64,000 nucleotides of DNA from Maritimibacter sp. HL-12 (GCF_900177545.1 NZ_FXBQ01000001.1:1730122-1794121); one strand, 5' to 3'. Positions 27,711 through 38,461 are shown, numbered from the stretch's first letter. The notes: generated from the sequence alone by a model not told the origin. Numbers and translations are program-made.

Positions 27711-28470
27711 CCGAGCTGTTTCGAGTCCTGCAGCGGCGTGCCGAACACCATCTTCATCGCAAGGCAGGCCGTGATGGCGGTATCGCGAAAAGTCTGCTGG
27801 AAGCCAGATCTGCCCGTCGGCGCGGCATCGCGGGTCGAACCAGATTGTCACCGAGCTCCGGCACCTGAGCGCTCTTGCACAGCTATGTTCGGGATGAGTG
27901 GTGCCAGGAAAGGACTTGCACACGCACATCTAACAAATAGAATTTACGAACACATTCAACGTTTGATTTTGCGATATTCCCCGGGCACATACCCCCGGAC
28001 CACCACGGATTCGGAGGTTCGAGTGCAGACCGAGGACCGTATTCTGGAAAGGAATTACAGGTGCTTGGCATCCGAAAACCTTTCTTCATTCCGCAGCTCG
28101 TTGTAGGGTCCGAGTGCTTGGGCTTTTGTCAACCCTGGGGCATCGCGATGCTCTTCAGTCATGGAGAACATCGTGAAGAGGATACTTTCAAAGCTTCAAC
28201 GCAACGCGGGTCGGCAGGCATTAAGCGCAACGTCGGTTTTCTGGATTGCGCGGCTAGGAACGTGCCAGTGCAAACATGGGCTCCTAAGAGCTTTCTCGCC
28301 CGATGTTGGCCGCGTCCGTCTGATTGCTCTCCGTCGCACTGCCGGACGATGCAGCACCGGCTACACCCAGAAACCGCCATCGAATCGGGCGCCAACACCG
28401 ACACAAGATGTCGGATTTGTGTTGGGCTAGAACGTGGTAGGCGGTGGCAAGGGGACTGGGGGAAGACATC
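27711..28470. other. 760-nt stretch without a supported gene
   Basis: It lies between bhcR and the stop of the giant glucan synthase. The only recognisable element is the degenerate tRNA-Leu 3' fragment at 27880-27924. Open frames here lack ribosome sites and family-like sequence. 27930-27985 is notably AT-rich for this genome, as often seen at island borders. Confidence 0.6.
27880..27924 (-). repeat. Degenerate tRNA-Leu 3'-end copy (probable ancient att site)
   Basis: CAGCTATGTTCGGG (27880-27893) is identical to 46022-46035, which lies just outside the 3' end of tRNA-Leu. It is followed by TGGTGCC, AGGA and AGGACT blocks matching the tRNA 3' end with a few changes and a one-base gap. Orientation is the same as the intact tRNA, as expected for a duplicated attachment site. 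The 18-kb segment between the two copies is a candidate island. Confidence 0.65.
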
Positions 28471-31400
28471 TCAATGGTTCGGCGTGGCGCCGATCCAGAG
28501 CACATGGCGCCCCGCTTCGAGGCGTATCCTGACCTGGCCTTGCCGGTATTCGACGTCTGCACCATCCAGCGTGGCACTGCTGCACGGGCCTTCGACCCTG
28601 ATGTCAAGCCGCGCCGCGCCGAGCGTAACGCTCGCTCGGAACCCCGGCCAGACTGTCGGCAAGCGGGGGCGCACGACCAGAAAATCGCCCTCGCGGCGCA
28701 GACCGAGAATGCCCTCGATGCCCGCGCGATACATCCAGGCGGCCGAGCCGGTATACCAGGTCCAGCCGCCGCGTCCGACATGCGGCGCGACCGAGTAGAC
28801 ATCGGCCGCCACAACATAGGGCTCGACCTTGTATTGCGCGACCTCGCTGGGGGTGCGGGCATGGTTGATCGGGTTCAAGAGCGCGAACAGCTCCGCCGCG
28901 CGGTCACCCTCGCCCATTTCGGCGAAGGCAAGAATCGCCCACATTGCGGCATGGGAGTATTGCCCGCCGTTTTCGCGCAGCCCAGGCGGGTAACCCTTGA
29001 TGTAGCCAGGGTCCTCGGGCGCATGGTCGAACGGCGGCGCGAACAGCAGTACCAGCCTATCGTCGCGGCGGATGAGCTCGCGGTCGAGCGCGGCCATGGC
29101 AAGGGCTGCGCGGGCGGGGTCAGCGGCGCCCGAGAGCACCGCCCAGGACTGGGCGATCGAGTCGATCTGGCACTCGGCCGCCTCCACCGATCCAAGCCAA
29201 CTGCCATCGTCGTAGCTTGCGCGCCGGTACCAGGCGCCGTCCCAGGCGTGGCGTTCCATCGCGCTGCGCAGCTTGGCAGCGTGGTCCTGCCAGCGCTGCG
29301 CGCGTTCGGGGTCTCGCTCCGCCGCAAGCGGCGCGAACAGCGAGAGAGTGCGAAACAGCAGCCATCCAAGCCAGACGCTTTCGCCGCGCCCTGCTTCGCC
29401 CACACGGTTCATGCCGTCGTTCCAGTCGCCCGTGCCCATAAGCGGGAGGCCCCGTGGCCCGGTCAGCTCCAGGCACTGGTCGAGCCCGCGCGCGCAATGC
29501 TCAAACAGCGAGGCCGAGACATCTGCGGGCATCGGCTGGAAAAAGGCGTCATGTGCGCCGGGCTCCAGTGCCGGACCTTCAATGAACGGCACCGGTTCGT
29601 CGAGCACCGCGCCGTCGCCGGTCGCGCCGACATAGGTCGCAGCCGCGAAGGCGAGCCAGACACGGTCGTCGGAGATGCGACTGCGTACACCCTGGCCGGA
29701 ATGCGGAAGCCACCAATGCTGCACGTCGCCCTCGACGAACTGCCGTGATGCCGCGCGCAGGATCTGTGCCCGGGTCTCCTGCGGCAGGGCGAGGCTCAAC
29801 GCCATTCCATCCTGCAATTGGTCGCGGAACCCGTAGGCGCCGCTGGCCTGGTAGAAGGCCGCACGGGCCCGAATGCGGCAGGCCACCGTCTGGTAGAGCA
29901 GCCAGCCGTTGAGCATGATGTCCATAGCGCGGTCAGGTGTCGTGACCTGGACCGCCCCCAGAATGCCCGCCCAGTGGTCACCTACCTGGCGCAGGACCGC
30001 GTCGAGATCGGCGGCACGGTAGCGCTCGATCAGGCCACGTACCGCATCTGCCGAGTCGCCTTGGCCGAGCAGGAAAACCACCTCGACACTTTGCCCGGGG
30101 GCGAGCTCCACTTCGCGCGAAAGTGCAGCGCAAGGGTCGTAGCCGGCGCCGGTCGCCCCTGAGAGGGGCTGGCCAGAGCGGAGGGCGGCGGGCGCATGAA
30201 GCCCACCGCCCTGACCCAGGAACGCGGTACCATCGCCCGTTGAACTGGTCTGCTTGCCCCCGAGGTCGGCAAAGGCGATCCGGCCCGGAAACGCCGTGCT
30301 CCACGGGTTGCGTGCCAGAAGGGCCCCGGTAGCGGCGTCGATTTCGGTGATTACGTGCTGCGCGGAGGCTGATCGCGACGAGCCCAGTACCCAGCCTGCA
30401 TAGGCGGTGACCGACAGTCGTCGGCGCCTGGCCGAACGATTGATCAGCGTCAGGCGGGAGATCTTCACCGGATCGTCGAGCGGCACATACTGCAGGAGAT
30501 CCAGCGCGATCCCGTGCGCTTCGTGCTCAAATCGGCAGAAGCCGAATCCGTGGCGGGCGACATATCTGCCGCCGTCGCGGATCGGCTGGGCGGTGGGCGA
30601 CCAGAGTTGGCCGGTCTCGCTGTCGCGCACGAAAAAGGCTTCGCCGGGCGGGTCAATGACCGGGTCGTTCGACCACGCCGTCAACTGGTTTTCGCGGCTG
30701 TTCTCAGACCAGGTGTAACCGCTGCCCGTCGCCGAGGCCTGGAACCCGAAGCCGGCATTGGCTACCACATTGATCCACGGGGTCGGCGTCGTCGCCTCAC
30801 CGTCGAGCACGATGACGTAGTCCCGCCCGTCCCGGTCGAAGCCGCCGAGCCCATTGAAGAATTCAAGGTCCGGCAGCGGCGCTGACGACGGCTCCGCTTG
30901 CGTGCCGTCCTCTGGCGCTATTGCCGGTGGCGCCGGGGCCACCGGCAATAGCGCCAGCTGTTCGGCAAGGCAGCCACGCCGTGCGGCGAGCACTACCCGC
31001 GCAGAGGCGGCAACCAGATCGCGCGCTTCGGGGCTCATCAGATCTGCACGCAGGGCAAAGACGGCGCCCTGGGCCGGGGTCACGCCGAAACGCGGACGCG
31101 ATTGGCTGCGCCGTACAGCCGCCTCGATCGCGGTCTGAAGATCCTGAATGTAGGACGAAGGGTGCTCATTGATGATGACGAGATCGACCGCGAGACCCTT
31201 CATCCGCCAGTACTCGTGGGCTCGCAGAAGCTGAAGGACCTGCGCCATGTCCATGGTGCTATCAATACGCAAGAGCACGATTGGCAGGTCGCCAGAGATT
31301 GCGAGGGACCACAGCCCCGCCTGCGGCCCGATGCCGCGCGCGAGCGTCGCTCGCGACGGGCGCCATCGCGGGTCGATGTAAAGGATCGGAGCCGCCAGGC

Positions 31401-34400
31401 GCTGGAAATCCGCCGCCTCCTGCGCACCGACGCCCAGGTGGCGCAGCTGGACCTCGCCCTGTGTCCAGGCCAGCGTGCGGGCGCGCACGAAGGCGGCTCG
31501 GTCGCAGTGCTGGTCGACCAGGTCGATCAGCGCCTCGCGCGAAGCGGCCACGACAGTCCAGAAGGCAACGCGCGCGGTCTCGCCAGGCTTGATTCTGAGC
31601 CGCTGACGTAGCGCGAAGACCGGGTCAAGAACAGTGCCCGTCGTATTTGAGAGGACCATGTTGTCCATCCCGGCGGGCGATGCAGCGGTCCTGCCACGCC
31701 CGATGAACCGGGCCCTGTCGGTCTCGTATTCCGGCGCGCCGATAGCATCGCCCTCGACCACGGCGAAATGCGCGGCCCAGATCGGCGGCTCGTCCGGCGA
31801 GCGTGGCCGGCGGGTGGCGATCAGCGCGCTGTATTCGGGCAGGAATTCGGTCTGCACGAAGAGCTTGGCGAAGGCCGGATGGGCCAGGTCAGTCGCTGGC
31901 GTGGTCAGCGCCAGTTCACTGTAGGAGGTCACCTCGATTTCTCGCTCATGCCGGCCGCTATTGGACAGCGACAGGCGGCGCACCTCGCCGTCATCCTCGC
32001 CCGAGACCAGCACGTCGAGCACCGTCGACAGCGACCCGTCGCGGCGGATGAACTCGGCCCGGTCCTCGAAGAACTGCACCTCGGCGTGTTTGGCCTGGCC
32101 CGCCATCGGATGCGGCGTGGCCGACCAGACCGCACCGGTCGCGGTGTCTTTGATATAGACGAACGTCCCGCTGTCGTCGCGGGTGGCGTCCTCGCGCCAG
32201 CGGGTCACAGCGATTTCGCCCCAACGGCTGTAGCCGCCACCGGACGCGGAAAGCATGACTGCGTAGCGCCCGTTCGACATCAGCTGCGTCACGGGTGCAC
32301 AAGGCAGTGGCCCCACGTACCGGCGCATCAGCGGCAAGCCCGGATCGGGCTCCGCCGCCGCCAGCTTGACCTCTTCGGCACGCGGATGCGCCACCGCGAC
32401 ATCTCGCGGCATCCGCTCGTGAAGGAGCAATTCCACTGCCCGGATCATCGGCTCGCGGTGAAATCTCGCGCGCATCCGTCCGTCCTGCAGCACGTTAGCA
32501 ATGGCGGCGATGGTCATCCCCTGGTGATGCGCCATGAAATTGCGCACGATCGCCACGCGCTTGCCCTCGGGCACGCGCGCCTTGGTGAAGTCGAGCGCCT
32601 CGTAGAACCCGTAGCGCCCGACCCCTCCCAGATCCGAAAGTCGGGCAAAGTTCTTGCAGGCGCCCGGCGCGTCGAGCATCGCGGCCAGCCCAGTGGCGTA
32701 GGGCGCGACCACCAGATTGCTGGCCAGACCCCGTTTCAGCCCGAGGCCGGGCACGCCGAAGTTTGAGTATTGGTAGGTGAACTCAAGGTCACGGGCGTTG
32801 AAGGCCGATTCCGAGATCCCCCAAGGCACGCCTCTCTCGCGGCCATATGCCTGCTGGCGCGCCACCACCAGCCGGTCGGTCTGCGCCAGCAGGCTGCCCT
32901 CGGGTTCGCGCACCACCAGCACCGGCATCAGGTATTCGAACATCGACCCCGACCACGAGATCAGCGCCAAGCCCGAGCCCATCGGCGTGGCCGAGCGACC
33001 GAGGCGGAACCAGTGGCGGGTGGGTAGATCGCCCTTGGCAATGGCGATCAGGCTCGCGAGTCGCGCCTCCGAGGCCAGCAGGTCGTAGCAATTGCCGTCG
33101 AGCCGGTTGTCGGCGGCCGAATAACCAATCGACAACAGCTTGCGCTCGGCATCGAGCAGGAAAGCGAAGTCCATCGCCATCGCCATCCCGCGCGCCACCG
33201 CAGCCAGAGCCGTGTAGCGCGCCGCCAGCTTCGTCACATTACCGGAATCGAGCGCCAGATCACGCGCGTGGCCGTCGATACCGGCGCGCAGCGCACCGAT
33301 CCAGAACATCAGGTCGGGCACATCGGCGGTGCTCCCGCCCGCAGGCAAGAGGCTCTCGGCGTCGCTCGCGGCCTTTTTCGCAAGCCGTGCCAGCACCGGC
33401 AAGAGCCCCGCCAGTGGCTGAGCGCCCTCAATTTTCTCGCCGATCTCGGCCAAAATGGCCGCCGCCGCGCTTTTCGACCCGTTCGGCAGCGCTGCGACCG
33501 CCGCCTGCCCGAGCCGCAGCGTGTCATGCAACCCGGTCCGGGCGTCTTCCGCGACGGGACCAGCGGCGAAGTCCTCGCAGGCATTGGCCAGCACGATCAG
33601 GTGGCCCGCAAGGTTACCGCTGTCGACCGAGGAGACATAAGCCGGGTCGAGGACCCGCAGGTCACGGGTGTCGTACCAATTATAGAAATGCCCCCGCTGT
33701 TTTGGCATGCGTTTCATGGTGCCCAGCGTCGCCTCCAGTCGCTCGACGGTGGCGCTGGCGTCGGCCCAGCCGAAATCGCGCGCGGCGACGGTCGAAAGCA
33801 GATAGAGGCCGAGGTTGGTCGGCGAGGTACGGTGCGCCACTACCGGCTGGGGGTCTTCCTGGAAGTTGTCCGGCGGCAGCATGTTCTCGCTGGCGTTGGC
33901 GAACGTCTCGAAATAGCGCCAGGTGCGCCGGGCGATCAGCCGCAGCGCGCTGGCCTCATCCGGGCTCAAAGCCGTGCGCGCGGCCGGTCTCGGCGCGCGA
34001 CTGACAAGCAGCGCCAGCGCCGGCGCGCCCAGCCAGAGCGCCGCGAAGGGCAGCGCCAGCGGCCAGCTAGTGGGCGTCAGCGCCACGGCTCCGGCGGCGA
34101 TACCCGACCCAAGCGCCATGCCCGCCGCCATGCCCCGGGTATAGCCGGACAGTCCGGGTCGCGGCGCGCCGGAAGTCTGCGCGGCGGTGGTCCATTCGAG
34201 CATGTGACGATGGGTGACCAGGAGCCGGGTCAGCGCGCGCGCAATCGCGTCGAGCATCCGCCAGCTCTGGTCGGCGAGCAGCGCCACGTCAAGCCCGCTC
34301 CGCAGCGCCACCAGCCGCAGATCGGCCGCCAGCGCGCCGAGGTGGCGACCAAGCCGGATGCCGGAGCGGCGCGGCACAATGGAAAGCATCGCAGGCAGGA

Positions 34401-36960
34401 AGGCCGGGATCGCCATTGCTGCCAGCACAAGCAACGTGGCCACCGACGCTGCCGGCTGGGGCAGCTGCCAGCCGGCGAAAAGCATGGCCAGCATGAATGG
34501 CCCCTGCACACTGCGCCGGAGATTGTCGAGCATCTTGCCGCGCCCGATTTCGGGCAGGCCGCCACGGCGACCCAGAATCCAGGGCAGGAGTTGCCAGTCG
34601 CCCCGCGCCCAGCGGTGCTGACGCTTGACGGCAACGTCGTAGCGGGCGGGAAATTCCTCGACCAGTTCCACGTCCGTGACCAGGCCTGCACGGGCGAAAA
34701 CGCCCTCGAACAGGTCGTGGCTCAGGAGCGCATTCTCCGGCACCCGGCCCGCCAGCGCTGCCTCGAAGGCATCGACATCGTAAATGCCCTTGCCGGTATA
34801 GGAGCCTTCGCCGAACAAGTCCTGGTAGACATCCGAGACCGCCGCCGCATAGGGGTCCATCCCGCCCGGCCCGGAGACGATGCGCTGGTAGAGCGAACCC
34901 TCGTGCCCCACCGGCAGTGACGGCGTTACGCGTGGCTGCAGGATCGCATAGCCCTCGACCACCCGGCCCTGGGCAGCATCGAAGACGGGTCGGTTCAGGG
35001 GATGCGCCATCTTGCCGATCAATCTGGCGGCGGCATCGCGCGGCATCCGCGTGTCGGCGTCTAGGGTTATGACGTAGCGCACCCCCTCGGGCACCCAGGG
35101 CGGCGCGCCGCCGGGACCTGCGAAACTGGTGTCACGGGCACCACGCAGCAGGCGGTTCAGCTCATGCAGTTTGCCGCGCTTGCGCTCCCACCCCATCCAC
35201 ACGCCCTCGCCCGCATTGAAGCGCCGCTGCCGGTGGAGCAACAGAAAACGCGGCCCGGCCGGCGCCGGCGAGAGGCGCAGGTTCAGCGCCGCGATCTCAG
35301 CCTCAGCCAGCGCCAGCAGATCCGCGTCGGTCGGCAGGGTTGCCTCTGCGGCGTCCAGACCATCGGTCAGCAGGGCGAAGGTCAAATCGCCGCCACCACC
35401 GTTAGAGAGGAAGTGCACCTCGAGCCGCTCGATCTGCTCGCGCAGGTCATGCTCGCTGGTCAGCAGCGTCGGTACGGCCACCAGCGTGCGCAGCGACGTG
35501 GGTACACCGGATTTCAATTCGAGCCCAGGCAGCAGGGTCGCCCCCAGTGCGCCGGTGACGACGCGATCGACCAGCGCCTTTGCCACCTCGGTGGCTGGCA
35601 GAATCGCGGCGATAGCCCAGAGCGCCAACCAGACCCACGGCGCTGCCAACCCCAGCGCCCAGATCGACAGGGCGAGCAGAAGCGCACCGACCGCGAGGAT
35701 CATGCCGATATAGCCCGGCATCCCGATCCGTCTAATCAGCCGCCCGAACCACACGCGCGGAGCGGCGCGATAACCGATATGGCGTTCGAGGGCCGGCCGT
35801 CCGCCCGCGACAAGGTGCCAGCCCGGGTCGGTAGTCGCCCCGGCGGCTTGCGCGGCGCAATCGTCGGCCACCTCCCGGTCGGCGCGACAGGCCGCCAGCG
35901 CGTGGTCGGCGATATCAAGCTCGGTCCACTCCGAGCCGCGCGCCAAATCCTCGATCGCGCTGCGATAGAGATTGCGGCTGGGAAAATCCATAGCGGCAAA
36001 ACCGTCATGCTCTCCGAGGCGCGCGTCCACCAGGCTCACGCTCTCGAAGAATTCCGCCCAGTCAGTGTCCGAGATCCGCCGCATGCTGGTGATGACATTG
36101 CGCACGCTGACGTTCGACGCGCCTTGGCGTTCCTGCACGTGTCGGATCGCTTCATCGACACTGCTGCTTTGGCCGCGCAACCGCTCCTCCAGCCAGTCGA
36201 GCGCCGGCATCGTCCGCGGATCTTCACCGCGCAGACGCTTGGCGAGCTGGCCGGCGAACCCCTCGTCGAGCGGCCCCCTGTGCCGGCTGGCGATGTCTGC
36301 CGCCAGAGCGGCCTGTGCGCCACGTGGCGCCAGCAGAGCATCGGCCACCGCGTCTGCCTCAGCACGTGTCGCAAGCCCGGCGGTTATCTGGTCTGCCAGC
36401 CTGCGCAAATTTTCCACCAGCACGATTCGAAGGGTGATCGCGACGGCCCAGATCTCGCCGATCGTCAGCGGTTGCACGCGCTGATAGGCAACGACAAAGC
36501 GGCGCAGGGTTTCGGGGTCAAAATGGCTGTCGGTATGTGCGACGAAGGCCCAGGCCAGCCCTAGCACCCGGGGATAGCCGCGAAATGGTCCATCGGCCAG
36601 CTTCGGCAGCTGGCGGTAATAGCCCGCCGGCAGGTCGTCGCGGATCTCGCGGATCTGTGCCTCTACAAGGTGGTAGTTGTCGAGAAGCCATTCGGCGGCC
36701 GGCACCACTGCCCGGCCTCCTTCACCCTCGCGCGCGCTCGCTCGATAGGCGGCCAGCAGCACCGCCGCATTGGAGGCGAGCCTCGCGTTGAGTGGAACGA
36801 CGCGTATCGGCCCGTCCGCAATGTTCTGGGCGCGCGCGAGACTCTCGGCGTGCCTCTCCAGCCGCTCGATGCCGAAAAGCTCGGCCCGGGCCGGCGCCAC
36901 GTCATTCCAAGGCGAGGCGCGCGCAGTCCCGCGTTTGCCCAATCGGGGCAATTCGTTCAT
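28471..36960 (-). CDS. ndvB: NdvB-like cyclic beta-1,2-glucan synthase
   Basis: This 2829-residue membrane enzyme makes cyclic beta-glucans for the periplasm from UDP-glucose. In order it has an N-terminal cytoplasmic part (to about 410), membrane segments (about 415-475), a GT84 glycosyltransferase with TLDADTRMP (about 631), more membrane segments (about 820-985), a glycoamylase-like domain (about 1045-1490), and two GH94-type halves (from about 1540 and 2020). The last carries FRDQLQDG and GTGDWNDGMN, where Asp is the likely catalytic acid of the chain-length-controlling phosphorylase domain. Length agrees with rhizobial NdvB/Brucella Cgs. The frame is intact. It lies inside the candidate tRNA-Leu island, near other envelope genes. 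Confidence 0.93.
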   Translation of the reverse strand: MNELPRLGKRGTARASPWNDVAPARAELFGIERLERHAESLARAQNIADGPIRVVPLNARLASNAAVLLAAYRASAREGEGGRAVVPAAEWLLDNYHLVEAQIREIRDDLPAGYYRQLPKLADGPFRGYPRVLGLAWAFVAHTDSHFDPETLRRFVVAYQRVQPLTIGEIWAVAITLRIVLVENLRRLADQITAGLATRAEADAVADALLAPRGAQAALAADIASRHRGPLDEGFAGQLAKRLRGEDPRTMPALDWLEERLRGQSSSVDEAIRHVQERQGASNVSVRNVITSMRRISDTDWAEFFESVSLVDARLGEHDGFAAMDFPSRNLYRSAIEDLARGSEWTELDIADHALAACRADREVADDCAAQAAGATTDPGWHLVAGGRPALERHIGYRAAPRVWFGRLIRRIGMPGYIGMILAVGALLLALSIWALGLAAPWVWLALWAIAAILPATEVAKALVDRVVTGALGATLLPGLELKSGVPTSLRTLVAVPTLLTSEHDLREQIERLEVHFLSNGGGGDLTFALLTDGLDAAEATLPTDADLLALAEAEIAALNLRLSPAPAGPRFLLLHRQRRFNAGEGVWMGWERKRGKLHELNRLLRGARDTSFAGPGGAPPWVPEGVRYVITLDADTRMPRDAAARLIGKMAHPLNRPVFDAAQGRVVEGYAILQPRVTPSLPVGHEGSLYQRIVSGPGGMDPYAAAVSDVYQDLFGEGSYTGKGIYDVDAFEAALAGRVPENALLSHDLFEGVFARAGLVTDVELVEEFPARYDVAVKRQHRWARGDWQLLPWILGRRGGLPEIGRGKMLDNLRRSVQGPFMLAMLFAGWQLPQPAASVATLLVLAAMAIPAFLPAMLSIVPRRSGIRLGRHLGALAADLRLVALRSGLDVALLADQSWRMLDAIARALTRLLVTHRHMLEWTTAAQTSGAPRPGLSGYTRGMAAGMALGSGIAAGAVALTPTSWPLALPFAALWLGAPALALLVSRAPRPAARTALSPDEASALRLIARRTWRYFETFANASENMLPPDNFQEDPQPVVAHRTSPTNLGLYLLSTVAARDFGWADASATVERLEATLGTMKRMPKQRGHFYNWYDTRDLRVLDPAYVSSVDSGNLAGHLIVLANACEDFAAGPVAEDARTGLHDTLRLGQAAVAALPNGSKSAAAAILAEIGEKIEGAQPLAGLLPVLARLAKKAASDAESLLPAGGSTADVPDLMFWIGALRAGIDGHARDLALDSGNVTKLAARYTALAAVARGMAMAMDFAFLLDAERKLLSIGYSAADNRLDGNCYDLLASEARLASLIAIAKGDLPTRHWFRLGRSATPMGSGLALISWSGSMFEYLMPVLVVREPEGSLLAQTDRLVVARQQAYGRERGVPWGISESAFNARDLEFTYQYSNFGVPGLGLKRGLASNLVVAPYATGLAAMLDAPGACKNFARLSDLGGVGRYGFYEALDFTKARVPEGKRVAIVRNFMAHHQGMTIAAIANVLQDGRMRARFHREPMIRAVELLLHERMPRDVAVAHPRAEEVKLAAAEPDPGLPLMRRYVGPLPCAPVTQLMSNGRYAVMLSASGGGYSRWGEIAVTRWREDATRDDSGTFVYIKDTATGAVWSATPHPMAGQAKHAEVQFFEDRAEFIRRDGSLSTVLDVLVSGEDDGEVRRLSLSNSGRHEREIEVTSYSELALTTPATDLAHPAFAKLFVQTEFLPEYSALIATRRPRSPDEPPIWAAHFAVVEGDAIGAPEYETDRARFIGRGRTAASPAGMDNMVLSNTTGTVLDPVFALRQRLRIKPGETARVAFWTVVAASREALIDLVDQHCDRAAFVRARTLAWTQGEVQLRHLGVGAQEAADFQRLAAPILYIDPRWRPSRATLARGIGPQAGLWSLAISGDLPIVLLRIDSTMDMAQVLQLLRAHEYWRMKGLAVDLVIINEHPSSYIQDLQTAIEAAVRRSQSRPRFGVTPAQGAVFALRADLMSPEARDLVAASARVVLAARRGCLAEQLALLPVAPAPPAIAPEDGTQAEPSSAPLPDLEFFNGLGGFDRDGRDYVIVLDGEATTPTPWINVVANAGFGFQASATGSGYTWSENSRENQLTAWSNDPVIDPPGEAFFVRDSETGQLWSPTAQPIRDGGRYVARHGFGFCRFEHEAHGIALDLLQYVPLDDPVKISRLTLINRSARRRRLSVTAYAGWVLGSSRSASAQHVITEIDAATGALLARNPWSTAFPGRIAFADLGGKQTSSTGDGTAFLGQGGGLHAPAALRSGQPLSGATGAGYDPCAALSREVELAPGQSVEVVFLLGQGDSADAVRGLIERYRAADLDAVLRQVGDHWAGILGAVQVTTPDRAMDIMLNGWLLYQTVACRIRARAAFYQASGAYGFRDQLQDGMALSLALPQETRAQILRAASRQFVEGDVQHWWLPHSGQGVRSRISDDRVWLAFAAATYVGATGDGAVLDEPVPFIEGPALEPGAHDAFFQPMPADVSASLFEHCARGLDQCLELTGPRGLPLMGTGDWNDGMNRVGEAGRGESVWLGWLLFRTLSLFAPLAAERDPERAQRWQDHAAKLRSAMERHAWDGAWYRRASYDDGSWLGSVEAAECQIDSIAQSWAVLSGAADPARAALAMAALDRELIRRDDRLVLLFAPPFDHAPEDPGYIKGYPPGLRENGGQYSHAAMWAILAFAEMGEGDRAAELFALLNPINHARTPSEVAQYKVEPYVVAADVYSVAPHVGRGGWTWYTGSAAWMYRAGIEGILGLRREGDFLVVRPRLPTVWPGFRASVTLGAARLDIRVEGPCSSATLDGADVEYRQGQVRIRLEAGRHVLWIGATPNH

Positions 36961-37042
36961 TGCGACGAACCAAGACGTGCGGCACTGTCTCGCCCCTGTA
37001 TCGCCGGATCGACGTCGTGTGCGGTTGGTTCCACCCGCGTTC

Positions 37043-37174
37043 TCAGATCTTTTTTCGAGGCGCTTCCTTTGTCGGTGTCAGGCCCTTTTCGAAGGTTGTC
37101 GGCGCGACCGGGGCCACCTTCTTCTGTTTGGGTTTCTTTGTTTCTTTGTTGCTGCGCTTTTGTCCTTTGGCCAC
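37043..37174 (-). CDS. Small basic Lys-rich protein (43 aa)
   Basis: It starts with GTG 37174, 8 nt after AGGAG. The protein reads MAKGQKRSNKETKKPKQKKV at its start and ends GLTPTKEAPRKKI. Similar short M-A-K-G-Q-x-R-S-N-K-E proteins recur in alphaproteobacteria as uncharacterised, probably nucleic-acid-associated peptides. It is the first of several very small proteins in this region. A longer in-frame extension upstream to 37357 lacks a ribosome site. Confidence 0.65.
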   Translation of the reverse strand: MAKGQKRSNKETKKPKQKKVAPVAPTTFEKGLTPTKEAPRKKI

Positions 37175-37520
37175 GATTAGTGCTCCTTTTGACCGTCCTG
37201 CGGACGGATGCGGGGAATTGGTGTGACGCAGAGCAAACACGCCTGTCGCCCCCAATTCCGGTTGCCTTTTTGCTTGGATGTCGCCTGAGACCCGTTGAGG
37301 TAGTGCCGCGAGCTGCTCGGTCTTGGTCTGTCGATGGCTCGGTGAATCTCCAGTCAAATGGACCTGGGCCGATCATATTCTGGTCCGGCAAGGTCTGGTT
37401 GCCGACGCCAATCCGGACCCGGCGATTGCACCGATCATTTCCCGCAAACGCCCTTTGGACACGAGGGTATGCCATGGCCAGTCCGCCCTGAGTGAATTGG
37501 AGTGCGGCATTCCTGTTTGC
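37175..37520. other. Intergenic stretch, no gene seen
   Basis: No supported reading frame or recognisable RNA was found between the small basic protein gene and the membrane-anchored protein gene ending at 37521. It probably contains the promoter of the former. Confidence 0.5.
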
Positions 37521-37865
37521 TCAGAATTTGAGTTCCGCGAGGCACGCTTCCGCTATGTCCCGGTCAGGGGAATCCGTTCCGGGCACCGTCGCCCAGCCGG
37601 CCTTCATCAGGGCATCGCGCCTCTGGTAGGTCGAGGCGTCTCGAATCGTTGCCAGCTTGTCTACACGTGCCGGGTCGGACCGTGCCATGCCGACGCAGAC
37701 CGGCACCATGGACGCGACGACGTTACTACGGGACAACGCCTTCGCCCTGTCACTCGCGGTTCCGCCAGTTACCCAGCCGCCCCATGTGAAACCGACCACC
37801 CCAACCAAGACCGCGCCGATCAGCGCGCCATAGATGCCGGGTTTGAGCCATTCGGGAGTGGTCAT
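37521..37865 (-). CDS. Membrane-anchored protein of unknown function
   Basis: This 114-residue protein begins with a short cytoplasmic segment and one transmembrane helix (GIYGALIGAVLVGVVGFTWG, residues 11-30). A 75-residue, probably periplasmic part follows with two Cys (PVCVGMA and EACLAEL). It is a conserved-looking uncharacterised type. Its ATG overlaps the stop of the preceding gene (ATGA), so the two are co-translated. Confidence 0.75.
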   Translation of the reverse strand: MTTPEWLKPGIYGALIGAVLVGVVGFTWGGWVTGGTASDRAKALSRSNVVASMVPVCVGMARSDPARVDKLATIRDASTYQRRDALMKAGWATVPGTDSPDRDIAEACLAELKF

Positions 37866-38176
37866 TTCATGTCCTCCGGCGGAGAGAGCGCCGCCTCACT
37901 GCTATTGTTGTTTTGGATCATGACCGTATCCCGGCTCAGCGCCCCGTTCAGGTCGCTCTCGGTTAACTCCCACCTCTCGGTACGACCCGTTTGGCCACCC
38001 CGGACGTGCACGGTCAGGTATGTCGCGGTGCGTCTCCATGCCTCGAAGCTGAGTCCTTGAAGGATCTCTTCCTCGACAACGATCTCGTAGTCGCCGGCCG
38101 GCAGCTCACCCGGATATCCGGAAAGCGTGAACGGGTTCGAAAACTTCACCGTCTTGGTCGACGACCGCATGTTCAT
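37862..38176 (-). CDS. Conserved hypothetical protein
   Basis: This 104-residue soluble protein has the segment VKFSNPFTLSGYPGELPAGDYEIVVEEEILQGLSFEAWRR split over residues 10-49, which resembles a family of unnamed proteins in rhizobia and rhodobacters. The sequence looks like a small beta-rich domain. No catalytic motif is visible. It is the first gene of a two-gene unit with the membrane-anchored protein at 37521-37865. Confidence 0.72.
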   Translation of the reverse strand: MNMRSSTKTVKFSNPFTLSGYPGELPAGDYEIVVEEEILQGLSFEAWRRTATYLTVHVRGGQTGRTERWELTESDLNGALSRDTVMIQNNNSSEAALSPPEDMK

Positions 38177-38461
38177 CCCTGCTCTCCGCGATTCTGGCAG
38201 ATCCGTCCGTCATCACTGTTCGCGGCTCCTCTGAAACTGGGCCGGCACAGTCGAACGCTCATCAACCTTTTACAGCAGGATCATTCGACCGGCGCTGACG
38301 CATGTTAGTCCGGGCCATCGGACGGCGGCCTGAGCCACCAGGCCGATTGCTGACACGTGGATAACAATCGCCAACACTGACCTGTGTAAGGGCGCCGGAA
38401 CCGACCTGCGCGTAACCTGTGTCAAACAGGGCGATATGCGCTCTCGTAATCAAGGGACGGA

